A stretch of DNA of 64,000 nt from SABI01 sp028532915 (GTDB lineage: Bacteria > Spirochaetota > Spirochaetia > Sphaerochaetales > Sphaerochaetaceae): contig OY781923.1 of assembly GCA_963677225.1 (NCBI GenBank), positions 2,542,001 through 2,606,000 on the forward strand, in the 5' to 3' direction. Below, piece by piece: positions 35,191-43,412 of this stretch. Each line of letters opens with the position of its first letter. Positions within the stretch are counted from its first letter, which is position 1. A program made the translations under genes and the position numbers. The notes under the pieces were generated by a model that worked only from the letters and a program-made list of their open reading frames with translations, was not told the origin of the DNA and searched no databases.

Positions 35191-36192
35191 CTAATGTCCT
35201 ATGATTGAAGGATTTAGTTTCTCTTCGGTCCTGTCTGTCGCAGAAGCGGGTTCCACCGAAAGCGCACTAATCTCTTTTCTCCAGTCCTCATCCATGTCGA
35301 TGTCGACAGCTTCCAGAGATGATTCGAGTTGTTCCATGTTTCTCGCTCCGATCAGAGGGGCGGTGACAGCCGGATGGGATTTCACCCAGGCGATCGCCAG
35401 AGCAACCGGTGAAAGTCCCTTCTTTTTTGCGTATGAAGTGAAAGCCTCCGCCGTTTCGAAGTTACTCTTATCGCTGTAGCGTCCTTTGTAGCGTTCACTT
35501 TTGTTTATTCTTCCCTCTGCGTCTCTGTTCTTTCCGGAGTATTTTCCTGTCAGAAGACCGGCAGCCAGCGGTGAGTAGGAAATCACTCCCAGATTCTGAT
35601 CCTGTGCAAGAGGAAGGATTTCCACCTCCGCCTGCCTTTTGACCAGATTATACATCGGTTCGATGCATGAGAATCTTGCCAGGCTCTCTCTTTCGGAGAT
35701 TCCCAGAGCCAGCGCTATCTGCCACGCTGCGGCATTACTGATAGCAGGATAGAGAATCTTTCCCTGTCTCTGAAGATCATCGAAAGCTCTGAGAGTCTCT
35801 TCCATCGGAGTATTCTTGTCGAGCTTATGAATGAAATAGATATCTATTCGGTCGGTGTTGAGCCTTTTAAGGCTCTTTTCAACCTCGATCATGATGTATC
35901 GGCGAGATAGGCCCCCATCATTATGAGTACCCCATCGGGGAGTACCTACTTTGGTCGTTATGATAAGTTCATCACGACAATCCTGTATCAGTTTGCCTAA
36001 TATCTTTTCTGAATCTCCATCACGATCATTTCCGTAGATATTCGCACAATCGAACAGATTTATGCCTGCATCACGACATCGGTAAAACAATTTTCTGCTC
36101 ATCGCTTCATCTGCTTCACTGCCGAATGTCATGGTTCCGAAACCAAGTTCCGAAACCTGTACTCCGGTATTTCCAAGAAAGCGGTATTTCAT
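35191..36192 (-). CDS. Aldo/keto reductase
   Basis: A 333-residue NADPH-dependent reductase with the TIM-barrel catalytic tetrad: D in FDCANIYGNDRDGDSE, Y in the same motif, K in ITTKVGTPRWG and H in IYFIHKLDKNTP. The cofactor motif is GARNMEQLESSLEA. It resembles the AKR11/AKR13 bacterial groups. ATG 36192 follows GAGAGGATATACG; a start at 36213 is possible but lacks such a site. Position in the operon suggests reduction of an aldehyde released by one of the two aldolases. Confidence 0.92.
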   Translation of the reverse strand: MKYRFLGNTGVQVSELGFGTMTFGSEADEAMSRKLFYRCRDAGINLFDCANIYGNDRDGDSEKILGKLIQDCRDELIITTKVGTPRWGTHNDGGLSRRYIMIEVEKSLKRLNTDRIDIYFIHKLDKNTPMEETLRAFDDLQRQGKILYPAISNAAAWQIALALGISERESLARFSCIEPMYNLVKRQAEVEILPLAQDQNLGVISYSPLAAGLLTGKYSGKNRDAEGRINKSERYKGRYSDKSNFETAEAFTSYAKKKGLSPVALAIAWVKSHPAVTAPLIGARNMEQLESSLEAVDIDMDEDWRKEISALSVEPASATDRTEEKLNPSIIGH

Positions 36193-36213
36193 CGTATATC
36201 CTCTCAACTTCAT

Positions 36214-37005
36214 TTATAGTGATGATATCATATCGCGGAGAGCTTCACCATCGTGTGACCATGATGCCATCAGCTTCCACATTTGATCTCCCATGCAGAA
36301 ATCCTTTACTCCAAGATCGATATAGTATTGAGCATCTTCAGGTTTTTGAACTTCACAGCGGGGCCGAACGCCGTGAGCAATCGCTGTTTTTATCATATGG
36401 CGTTCTGCCTCTTTGGTCTCGGCCACATGGTCTTTAGCATCCCATGTTCTGCTCAATGAATAGTCGGATGCCCCAAACTGTACCATATCTACACCTTCAA
36501 CGGAACAGATCTCTGCAATGTTGTCTACTGCAGATTTTTTCTCGATCATCAAAGAGATGACAATATCTCTCTGACGCTGAGCATGAGCCATCTGGGTGAT
36601 CTTTGGCTGGAAACCGATATAGCGTCGGTTCGCGTATCCGAAAGTCCCGCCATCTTCCTCAGTCTCCGGAGTGATCATCTTCAGTGATTCTTGAACTTCT
36701 TCCGCATTTCTGCAGTCAGTGAACATGACGGACTGAAAGCCGCTCTGGATTGCCTTCTGTGCAAAATACCCTCTGCTCTGAAAATCCAGCTTGATCATCG
36801 ATCCCATACCATGCAATTCACAGGCCATACATAAATTATCCAGATCGTACAATGTGAATGGTGCATATTCTGCAACGAACTCGACATAATCATACAATCC
36901 TGTAGCTCCTACCGCTTCTGTGAAGAAAGGAAGAGTCGACCACATCCGTGTAGCGATAGTCGGTCTTCCAGAAGCTAGAAGCGCCCTCATCTTATTTTCT
37001 TTCAT
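36214..37005 (-). CDS. HpcH/HpaI-family aldolase (pyruvate-type class II)
   Basis: A 263-residue aldolase of the HpcH/HpaI/citrate-lyase beta family, which cleaves 4-hydroxy-2-oxo acids to pyruvate (or tartronate-type products) and an aldehyde. Visible are the opening PTIATRMWSTLPFFTEAVG, YVEFVAEYAPF, the metal-site glutamate in ISLMIEKKSAVDN and the aspartate in MVQFGASDYSLS. The sequence is a divergent subgroup, with E-V-Q-K-P near the end in place of the usual G. A strong GGAGGATAATATC precedes ATG 37005. Confidence 0.85.
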   Translation of the reverse strand: MKENKMRALLASGRPTIATRMWSTLPFFTEAVGATGLYDYVEFVAEYAPFTLYDLDNLCMACELHGMGSMIKLDFQSRGYFAQKAIQSGFQSVMFTDCRNAEEVQESLKMITPETEEDGGTFGYANRRYIGFQPKITQMAHAQRQRDIVISLMIEKKSAVDNIAEICSVEGVDMVQFGASDYSLSRTWDAKDHVAETKEAERHMIKTAIAHGVRPRCEVQKPEDAQYYIDLGVKDFCMGDQMWKLMASWSHDGEALRDMISSL

Positions 37006-37021
37006 GATATTATCCTCCTTT

Positions 37022-38014
37022 TTATTTCAATTTCGCAGCAGTCTGCCTGATCAGAGTTTCTGACGGGCTTTTTTGGTCGATCTTTGAAACTTCAACAATC
37101 AATCTGTACAGATCAACGTTCATTTCTGCTGCTATGAAAGCGAACAGGGATGCAAAACTCGAATGGCAGCCGGCAAGACCATAAACGAGATCTATAGGCT
37201 GAATCGACGGACGGTAATTATAGGCTGACATCAGAGGAATCAGTTCTCCGTCCAAATAGTGAAGCAAGGAATACATATCAAGATCTTTCAGCTTGCCAAA
37301 CCTCTGGAATACAGCTACTGCAACCTCAGTGGAAAGATTACCTGCACTACGTGCCATTCCAAGTAATCCACAGTCAAGAACTTCTGCCCCTGCAGCTTCT
37401 GCAGCCAGCGCATTCGCCATGGAAAGACTCAGATTATTATGTCCATGAAATCCTACAGGAATACTCACAGCCTTCACCATCGTCGAAACATATTCGGCTA
37501 CCTGCTCAGGATACATCGTTCCTGCTGAATCCATAATGGTAATTTCATCCAAACCTGCAGCCTCCAGTAATTGCGCTTCTTTAGCAAGTTCTTCTGCAGA
37601 GAGTATATAGCCTTTCATCATTGAATACCTGCAGGTAAGACCTGCAGATTTTACTCTTTTAACGGCATCAACAGCAAATGTACCGTCTCCGGCATTCGCT
37701 CCGATCCTCAAAAAGTGTAGACCGGCATCTTTTGCCGTCGTAATATTTTTCTCGCTGGAATTCTTATAGCCCATGAACATCCCGATCTCAGCCTGAGAAA
37801 GAAACGGCTGTACAAGTTTCAGGTACTCAGCATCATTGAGAGGACTTATAGAATTATTTGCTTCGTATGCTCCCAGTCCGAGACAGTTCCCCATTTCAAT
37901 CAATGTGATATTTGCATCAATCAGACCTTTGATCATTGAAATGGTCAGCTCAGCATCGAACCCTTTTCCAATCACATTCGCCCCATCTCGTAATGTGCAA
38001 TCTAATAATCTCAT
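37022..38014 (-). CDS. HMGL-like aldolase (4-hydroxy-2-oxovalerate aldolase homologue)
   Basis: A 330-residue TIM-barrel metal-dependent aldolase/acyltransferase of the HMG-CoA lyase family. RLLDCTLRDGANVIGKGF gives the metal aspartate and catalytic Arg, ITIMDSAGTMYPEQVAEYV a conserved strand, and VGFHGHNNLSLSMANAL the H-x-H-x-N metal ligands. It resembles DmpG but has a shorter C-terminal region. DmpG enzymes pass acetaldehyde to a partner dehydrogenase, and none is present here. It overlaps the Ldh-type gene by four bases (ATGA). Confidence 0.87.
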   Translation of the reverse strand: MRLLDCTLRDGANVIGKGFDAELTISMIKGLIDANITLIEMGNCLGLGAYEANNSISPLNDAEYLKLVQPFLSQAEIGMFMGYKNSSEKNITTAKDAGLHFLRIGANAGDGTFAVDAVKRVKSAGLTCRYSMMKGYILSAEELAKEAQLLEAAGLDEITIMDSAGTMYPEQVAEYVSTMVKAVSIPVGFHGHNNLSLSMANALAAEAAGAEVLDCGLLGMARSAGNLSTEVAVAVFQRFGKLKDLDMYSLLHYLDGELIPLMSAYNYRPSIQPIDLVYGLAGCHSSFASLFAFIAAEMNVDLYRLIVEVSKIDQKSPSETLIRQTAAKLK

Positions 38015-39072
38015 TTCATCTCTCCTTCCAAAATAAATTGCGTTCCATACTGTTCACATAAGGATTTTAATTCGTTGAATACAACATCTGCTAATTCGAT
38101 GCCGTTCTTCTTCCTTTCCATCCTTCTTCTCTGTTCGATTTCTCCTGGAATGAAGATCTCACTCACACCCGGATTCTTTGGTAGAGCTTTAAGCTCCTGT
38201 ACCATCTGCATCATTCTGTCCTTGAACGTCCCGATGTCAATGAATTTACTTATATCGATACAGCAGAAAACATGACCCACGTTCTGAGGATTCTCAAAAT
38301 CATGCCACATATTATTGAGATGGGGTCCATATTCAGCATCTGAAAGAATTCCACAAAGGACATCCATGAACAAAGAGAGTCCATATCCTTTTGGGCCTCC
38401 AATCGGTAGAACGGTTCCTTTCATACCTTCTTTTGGATCTGTGGTAGGTTTTCCGTCAGCAGTCTGAGCCCACCCTTCAGGTATAGTCTTGCCCAGTTTC
38501 GCCGCAAGAATCACTTTGCCCATAGCTACGACACTCGGTGCCATATCGAGAAGCATCGGCTCTCCATGAGTCGGCACTGCTATCGCCAGCGGGTTAGTTC
38601 CCACATACGCTTTTGAACTCCCCCAAGGTGCAATATTCGGCGGAGCATTGGTTCCGCTGAAAGAAACCATTCCAGCATCCGCGCCCATTTTCACATAATA
38701 TGATGCCATACCGTAGTGATTAGAGTGATTAACCGCTACAAAGCAGCATCCTGTTTCTTTCGCTTTTTCTATACAGCGTTTCATGGCATTCGTTCCGGTG
38801 ATCATTCCCATCGAGTTACAGCCGTCCCAGGCGATACTTGAAGGATGCTCTTCCCGAATAATCTCTCTTGCTTTCTTCTCGACAACACCGGAACTAATCC
38901 GTTTCATGTAGATTGCCATCCTGCTCACACCATGAGATTCAACTCCGCATAAATCAGCATCCACCAAATTGTCAGCGATGGTCAATGCTTCCTGTTCATT
39001 AACATCCAGACTCATCAGAAGCTGTTGCGCCTGTGATCGTAAAGTCTCCCAATTCACGTTATGTGTTTTCAT
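38011..39072 (-). CDS. Ldh-family (malate/L-sulfolactate type) oxidoreductase
   Basis: A 353-residue NAD(P)-dependent dehydrogenase of the malate/L-lactate/ureidoglycolate/sulfolactate family, which has its own fold unrelated to classical LDH. The sequence carries ADLCGVESHGVSRMAIYMK, FVAVNHSNHYGMASYYV with the catalytic His, GTNPLAIAVPTHGEPMLLDM and GGPKGYGLSLFMDVLCG. Substrates of relatives include malate, sulfolactate, ureidoglycolate and 2,3-diketogulonate. It follows the TTT transporter genes and probably carries out the first oxidation of the imported acid. Confidence 0.92.
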   Translation of the reverse strand: MKTHNVNWETLRSQAQQLLMSLDVNEQEALTIADNLVDADLCGVESHGVSRMAIYMKRISSGVVEKKAREIIREEHPSSIAWDGCNSMGMITGTNAMKRCIEKAKETGCCFVAVNHSNHYGMASYYVKMGADAGMVSFSGTNAPPNIAPWGSSKAYVGTNPLAIAVPTHGEPMLLDMAPSVVAMGKVILAAKLGKTIPEGWAQTADGKPTTDPKEGMKGTVLPIGGPKGYGLSLFMDVLCGILSDAEYGPHLNNMWHDFENPQNVGHVFCCIDISKFIDIGTFKDRMMQMVQELKALPKNPGVSEIFIPGEIEQRRRMERKKNGIELADVVFNELKSLCEQYGTQFILEGEMK

Positions 39073-39164
39073 ATAAACCCTCTTTCCTCCAAATATAATT
39101 TTTGGCGGTATTCTTTTGTGATATATTCGATTTATGTAAATACTATTTGACAGTATCCTAATAT

Positions 39165-40712
39165 TTACTTGTCATGCTCTTTATTCATTTCTTCATACTC
39201 TTCGAGGGCATCCTCTGAGATAATCGGTTTCTTTTTGAACAGTGGAGATATCAGCGTAAAAACTGTGATCGCCAATACGATAGGAGCAATCGGAGTCTTG
39301 CTGCTGCATTCAAAGAAATATCCAAGATAATCACCATTCGCAAGGCTTAACCATCGTCTGAGATTTTCCTCCATCATCGTTCCAAGGATAAGAGCCAGTA
39401 CTATAGGTGCTCTAGGAATCTCAAGTTTAGTGAATATGAACCCGATGACTGCAAAGACGACCATAACTTTGACATCAAACATACTGTTCTGCACACCGAA
39501 AGTTCCGACAACACACAGAACCATTATTCCTGTATTTAGAAAATGTCTCGGGAAGTTAAGCAATTTAGCAAAATAAGGAGCTCCGAATAGACCCAGAACT
39601 AGAATTAAAATGTTTATCAGAAACATTCCAATGAAAATGGCTGAGACAAGATCGAAGTTCGTATTGAACAGGTTTGGTCCGGGTTGAAGCCCATGAATGA
39701 TAAATGCTCCCATTAGAATACCGGTGACTGCATCACCCGGAATTCCAAGTGACAACAAAGTTGTCATCGCTCCGCCGGTGCATGCATTGTTTGCCGCCTC
39801 TGCTGCTACGATCCCTTCGACTGCACCAGTCCCCATCTTTTCCGGTTCTTTGGAAATCTTCTTCTGTTGGGCATATGAGATTATAGATCCGATTGTACCT
39901 CCGGCTCCGGGAATAGCTCCTACTATCACACCGATGACACTTGAACGGATAAGATTCCCAACTACACTTTTAAAATAACGGAAACAGGCAAAGGTATCCT
40001 TGACTTTTTGAATTTCCTGACGGTTCTGCTTCTGTTTCCGATTCTCTATGGTAAGCATGATCTCCGTCATACCGAACAGACCGATCATTGCTGCTGTAAA
40101 ATTGATACCCGAATTGAGGTAGATTGAACCGAAACTGAAACGAAGGATCGATGTGTTCGGATCAAAACCGATTGTGGCAACAAGAAGTCCGAAGACTCCT
40201 GCAACCAACCCTTTCAGAGTTGAACCTTTCGAGATAAATGCCATGATACTGATTCCAAAAATAGCAATGGACAGTTTCTCCAATGAAGTGAACTGCAGAG
40301 CAAATCTGGCAATAACTGGAGACAGCATTGATAGAACAATTACACTGAAAAAACCTCCGATTGCTGACGACATCGTAGCCAGGCCAATGGCAAGTCCTGC
40401 TTTTCCTTTCTTCGCCATAGGATACGCATCTAGTGTCGTCATAACTGCTGAAGGGGTCCCCGGGATATTGACTAAAGTAGCAGAAATACTTCCTGCATAG
40501 TTAGCTCCGCTGTATACACCCAGAAGCATCAGTATCGCAACAACAGGATCCATTCCATATGTAAGAGGGACTAGAATTGATACTGCCATCATGGCACTCA
40601 AACCTGGAAGGGCTCCGATCACGATTCCCGTTAAGGTTCCACCGAGTAGACCAATTATTGTAGAAAAGCCGAACAGCGGGAGGCCTGCTGTATATAATGA
40701 AAAATCAAACAT
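39165..40712 (-). CDS. tctA: Tripartite tricarboxylate transporter large permease TctA
   Basis: A 515-residue permease with ~12 helices. The TctA hallmark VGIVIGALPGLSAMMAVSIL-type region appears early as GIVIGALPGLSAMMA, then GVYSGANYAGSISATLVN and NIPGTPSAVMTTLDAYPM, and the repeat-half motif VGAIPGAGGTIGSIISY. It exchanges a carboxylate for cations together with TctB and the binding protein. Permease genes overlap little (13 bases apart). Confidence 0.95.
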   Translation of the reverse strand: MFDFSLYTAGLPLFGFSTIIGLLGGTLTGIVIGALPGLSAMMAVSILVPLTYGMDPVVAILMLLGVYSGANYAGSISATLVNIPGTPSAVMTTLDAYPMAKKGKAGLAIGLATMSSAIGGFFSVIVLSMLSPVIARFALQFTSLEKLSIAIFGISIMAFISKGSTLKGLVAGVFGLLVATIGFDPNTSILRFSFGSIYLNSGINFTAAMIGLFGMTEIMLTIENRKQKQNRQEIQKVKDTFACFRYFKSVVGNLIRSSVIGVIVGAIPGAGGTIGSIISYAQQKKISKEPEKMGTGAVEGIVAAEAANNACTGGAMTTLLSLGIPGDAVTGILMGAFIIHGLQPGPNLFNTNFDLVSAIFIGMFLINILILVLGLFGAPYFAKLLNFPRHFLNTGIMVLCVVGTFGVQNSMFDVKVMVVFAVIGFIFTKLEIPRAPIVLALILGTMMEENLRRWLSLANGDYLGYFFECSSKTPIAPIVLAITVFTLISPLFKKKPIISEDALEEYEEMNKEHDK

Positions 40713-40725
40713 ATAATTATACCTT

Positions 40726-41172
40726 TTACAAGAATGGGAGAATACCCTTTGGAAGGGGTACCTTAAGTATGAAGGAGAACACGATATATACGATCAGAGA
40801 CATCGGAATTGATGCTATGACAGCCTGTTTTCTGGTCCCTCCGAGAAACCATGTCATACAGATTATGAATGCGATAGTCGTCAATACAAATCCCACAGGC
40901 TTAAGCAATAATATATATATCAACAAAGCAGCAAGAAATAGACTCAGATTCCTCATCAGTTCCGTATCAACATGAAACGAGACTTTTGCACGTTTCCTCA
41001 GTGAATCTATGAACAGGATCAGAGAAAGGAACGCGAGAACAATTGCCAGAATCCGCGGATAATACGCAGGATTATTCGCCAATCCAGATCCGACTCTTTC
41101 AAAAGATTTAGAGGCAAAATACACATATAGTGATAAACTGAGCCCCGAAATTCCTACAATATAGTTTTTCAT
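40726..41172 (-). CDS. tctB: Tripartite tricarboxylate transporter small permease TctB
   Basis: A 148-residue four-helix membrane protein (helices ~5-20, 38-55, 75-92, 98-140), the small TTT subunit. TctB proteins are poorly conserved; SGLANNPAYYPRILAIVLAF with Y-P-R before helix 2 and the LPLPKG-type end (VPLPKGILPFL) are typical. It is identified by these features and by its place between the binding protein and TctA. Confidence 0.9.
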   Translation of the reverse strand: MKNYIVGISGLSLSLYVYFASKSFERVGSGLANNPAYYPRILAIVLAFLSLILFIDSLRKRAKVSFHVDTELMRNLSLFLAALLIYILLLKPVGFVLTTIAFIICMTWFLGGTRKQAVIASIPMSLIVYIVFSFILKVPLPKGILPFL

Positions 41173-41243
41173 GAATGATCCTTATCTTGCATTCTTCCCT
41201 GCTGTGATGACACCTCAGGGAAGAAAGTCAATAAAAACTTATC

Positions 41244-42206
41244 TTAGAGATTTTTCATGAGATCTTCATACACGCCGATCTCTTTGTTGACGAATTCAGT
41301 AAACTCTTTGTGATCCCGATATCTAACCGGAAGTCCGTTATTCGTTGCATATTCAACAAACTCTGGAGACTCAACAGTTGCTCCTAAGAATTCATCCATC
41401 TGATTCAGAATATCTTCACTTACTCCGGCTTTGGTAAACACTCCGCGCCAAACCGGGAAAACTAGATCAACACCTGTTTCAACCATTGTAGGAACATCGA
41501 ACACCTCAAGGCGATTCGATCCGAGTGAAGCGAGAGGTCTGACAAGACCTGATTCTACCATCGAACGTCCGCCAGCTGCATTCTCGATACAGAGATCAAT
41601 CTCACCTGCTGCAAGTGCGGTAAGCATTGGAGATCCGCCTGCTGTATAAGCGACATATTGAAAATCAGCGCTGATGGCATTATCCAACTGCATTGCTGCG
41701 AGGTGCCAGAGTTTCCCGTTTCCGTTATGTCCGACTTTCAGTGTCTCTGTCTTTACAGTTTCCATAAGATCTTCGATCGTCTGATAAGGTGAATCATTCT
41801 TTACATATATTACACCAGTATCTTCAACGACCTGTGCCACAGGCTGAAATTGAGTAAGATCGATTGACGGCATTCCACCATAAGGCATCAGGATCAAGGT
41901 TTGTGAATTAAAATAGAATGTCAGCCCATCAGGTTTTGCATTCATGACATTCTGGGCAGCAATTGCACCACCGGATTCACCTTGGTTGAGTGGAACCACG
42001 TTCACTCCTGTTTCTCTCTGAAGCCCCGGAATAAGTGCACGGGTAGTAAGATCATTTCCACCACCTGCAGAGTTTGGAATGATGAAAGAGATATCCCCGC
42101 TTGGATACGTTTCACTATCAGCTGTTTCTTTTTCATCTGCGCCCTGAGCAAACATCAAACTCACCGACATCAGAAGAACTACACTAATCAATACAATCTT
42201 CTTCAT
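41244..42206 (-). CDS. tctC: TTT-system substrate-binding protein (TctC/Bug family)
   Basis: A 320-residue periplasmic carboxylate-binding protein. The signal peptide runs to MFAQGADEKE, then the Bug-family opening ISFIIPNSAGGGNDLTTRAL with the carboxylate-binding loop, VEDTGVIYVKNDSPYQTIED, VGHNGNGKLWHLAAMQLD and PVWRGVFTKAGVSEDI. ATG 42206 has AGAGAGGTTATCT; the longer in-frame opening from 42290 lacks a signal peptide. It is the first gene of the eight-gene operon. Bug proteins bind many dicarboxylates, so the ligand is not readable from the sequence. Confidence 0.93.
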   Translation of the reverse strand: MKKIVLISVVLLMSVSLMFAQGADEKETADSETYPSGDISFIIPNSAGGGNDLTTRALIPGLQRETGVNVVPLNQGESGGAIAAQNVMNAKPDGLTFYFNSQTLILMPYGGMPSIDLTQFQPVAQVVEDTGVIYVKNDSPYQTIEDLMETVKTETLKVGHNGNGKLWHLAAMQLDNAISADFQYVAYTAGGSPMLTALAAGEIDLCIENAAGGRSMVESGLVRPLASLGSNRLEVFDVPTMVETGVDLVFPVWRGVFTKAGVSEDILNQMDEFLGATVESPEFVEYATNNGLPVRYRDHKEFTEFVNKEIGVYEDLMKNL

Positions 42207-42315
42207 AGATAACCTCTCTTTCAGACATTTCGGAATTATCTCATCCGAAAAATCTAAACAATTTATTTTTACCCAGAGTAACACCAGCACAAGCAGATGT
42301 CAATAAATATTTTAC

Positions 42316-42565
42316 ATCCTGCAGGATTCATTAACAGTTATGAAAAGCTATTCCATAGAAAAACCAATAGAGATATTTTATTTACTGTATTATTGTTTTA
42401 CATTAAAAAAATATGGTTATATCTATCTATATGCAAATATTTAAATATTCAGTTTAGTTAATCAATATATTTCGCCACTATTATCTATGTATACCTAATT
42501 ATGAGAAGACGCAAAAAACTCGCAGAGAAACTGTAATATTATTACACTACTGCATCCTGCAGGAT
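42316..42565. promoter_or_regulatory. Two copies of operator ATCCTGCAGGAT in the tctC-gntR gap
   Basis: The perfect 12-bp palindrome ATCCTGCAGGAT occurs at 42316-42327 (110 bases before the leftward tctC start) and at 42554-42565 (84 bases before the rightward gntR start). One copy faces each divergent gene, which is what an autoregulated FCD-type GntR repressor needs. The 12-mer is not seen elsewhere in the window. The rest of the ~440-base gap is AT-rich and has no gene. Confidence 0.8.
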
Positions 42566-42648
42566 ACAATAATATAGTATATATATTGCATTCTAAATTC
42601 CTATCTGGTAATATGATCGTATCTTATCGTCAATCAAGGATTATTAAA

Positions 42649-43329
42649 ATGATGGACCTTCCTTCAAATGTAAGTGCCGGGAATAAAAGTATCAGCAACC
42701 AGGTCTGTGATACAATCAGAAAACTTATTATCAATAAATCGATACCCAGTGGAGAACGACTGGTAGAAACTAAAATTGCAAAGGATCTCGAAGTAAGTAT
42801 CACTCCAGTGAGACAGGCTTTTATTCAGCTCGCAAATGAGGGATTACTCACAGTATTTCCCTTCAAGGGAACTTATGTAACACAGATTACCAAAGAATAC
42901 GTCAATAACGTCATTAAAACACGGATGATCCTTGAACCGGGAGCCGTCAATCTCTGTTTCGATGATCTTACCGATGAAGATTCCACACAATTGAAACTGC
43001 ATACTCACAGATCAGACACTTTCTGTACACAAGGTCTTATCTATGAAGCAACCGAGGAGGATTTGTTTTTCCATGATTTTTTCTTCAAAAAAAGTAACAA
43101 TGAACTGATTCAGAGAATGTGGGAAATATTGAGAACACGAATCCAATATATTCAATCATATACGAAACCTCAAACGCTTCCATTCGATTATCTTACTAAA
43201 CGGCATGCGGGAATGATAGAAGCGATTGACAATAAAGATAGAAAAGCGTTCATTACTCATCTAATCCATCACATTGAAACATCTTTTGATCTGAATTACT
43301 TCAATCAGATAGACAATTCAATTCAATAA
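42649..43329 (+). CDS. GntR-family transcriptional regulator, FadR/FCD subfamily
   Basis: A 226-residue regulator. The winged helix is SISNQVCDTIRKLIINKSIP then RLVETKIAKDLEVSITPVRQ and LLTVFPFKGTYVTQI. The C-terminal FCD domain (from ~85) is all-helical with the metal-site residues in KTRMILEPGA and HDFFFKKSNNELIQ, and HLIHHIETSF at the end. ATG 42649 has AAGGA eight bases upstream; a TTG at 42586 gives a longer non-conserved N-terminus. It is divergent from the TctCBA operon and most likely controls it via the two palindromes. Confidence 0.92.
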   Translation: MMDLPSNVSAGNKSISNQVCDTIRKLIINKSIPSGERLVETKIAKDLEVSITPVRQAFIQLANEGLLTVFPFKGTYVTQITKEYVNNVIKTRMILEPGAVNLCFDDLTDEDSTQLKLHTHRSDTFCTQGLIYEATEEDLFFHDFFFKKSNNELIQRMWEILRTRIQYIQSYTKPQTLPFDYLTKRHAGMIEAIDNKDRKAFITHLIHHIETSFDLNYFNQIDNSIQ

Positions 43330-43412
43330 GCCTCAATCATTGACCAAAGATCACTGTGTTTTTCCCGTACTCCTGTTGCCGGCTCTTTATTCTACGCAGA
43401 GCAGACCACCTT

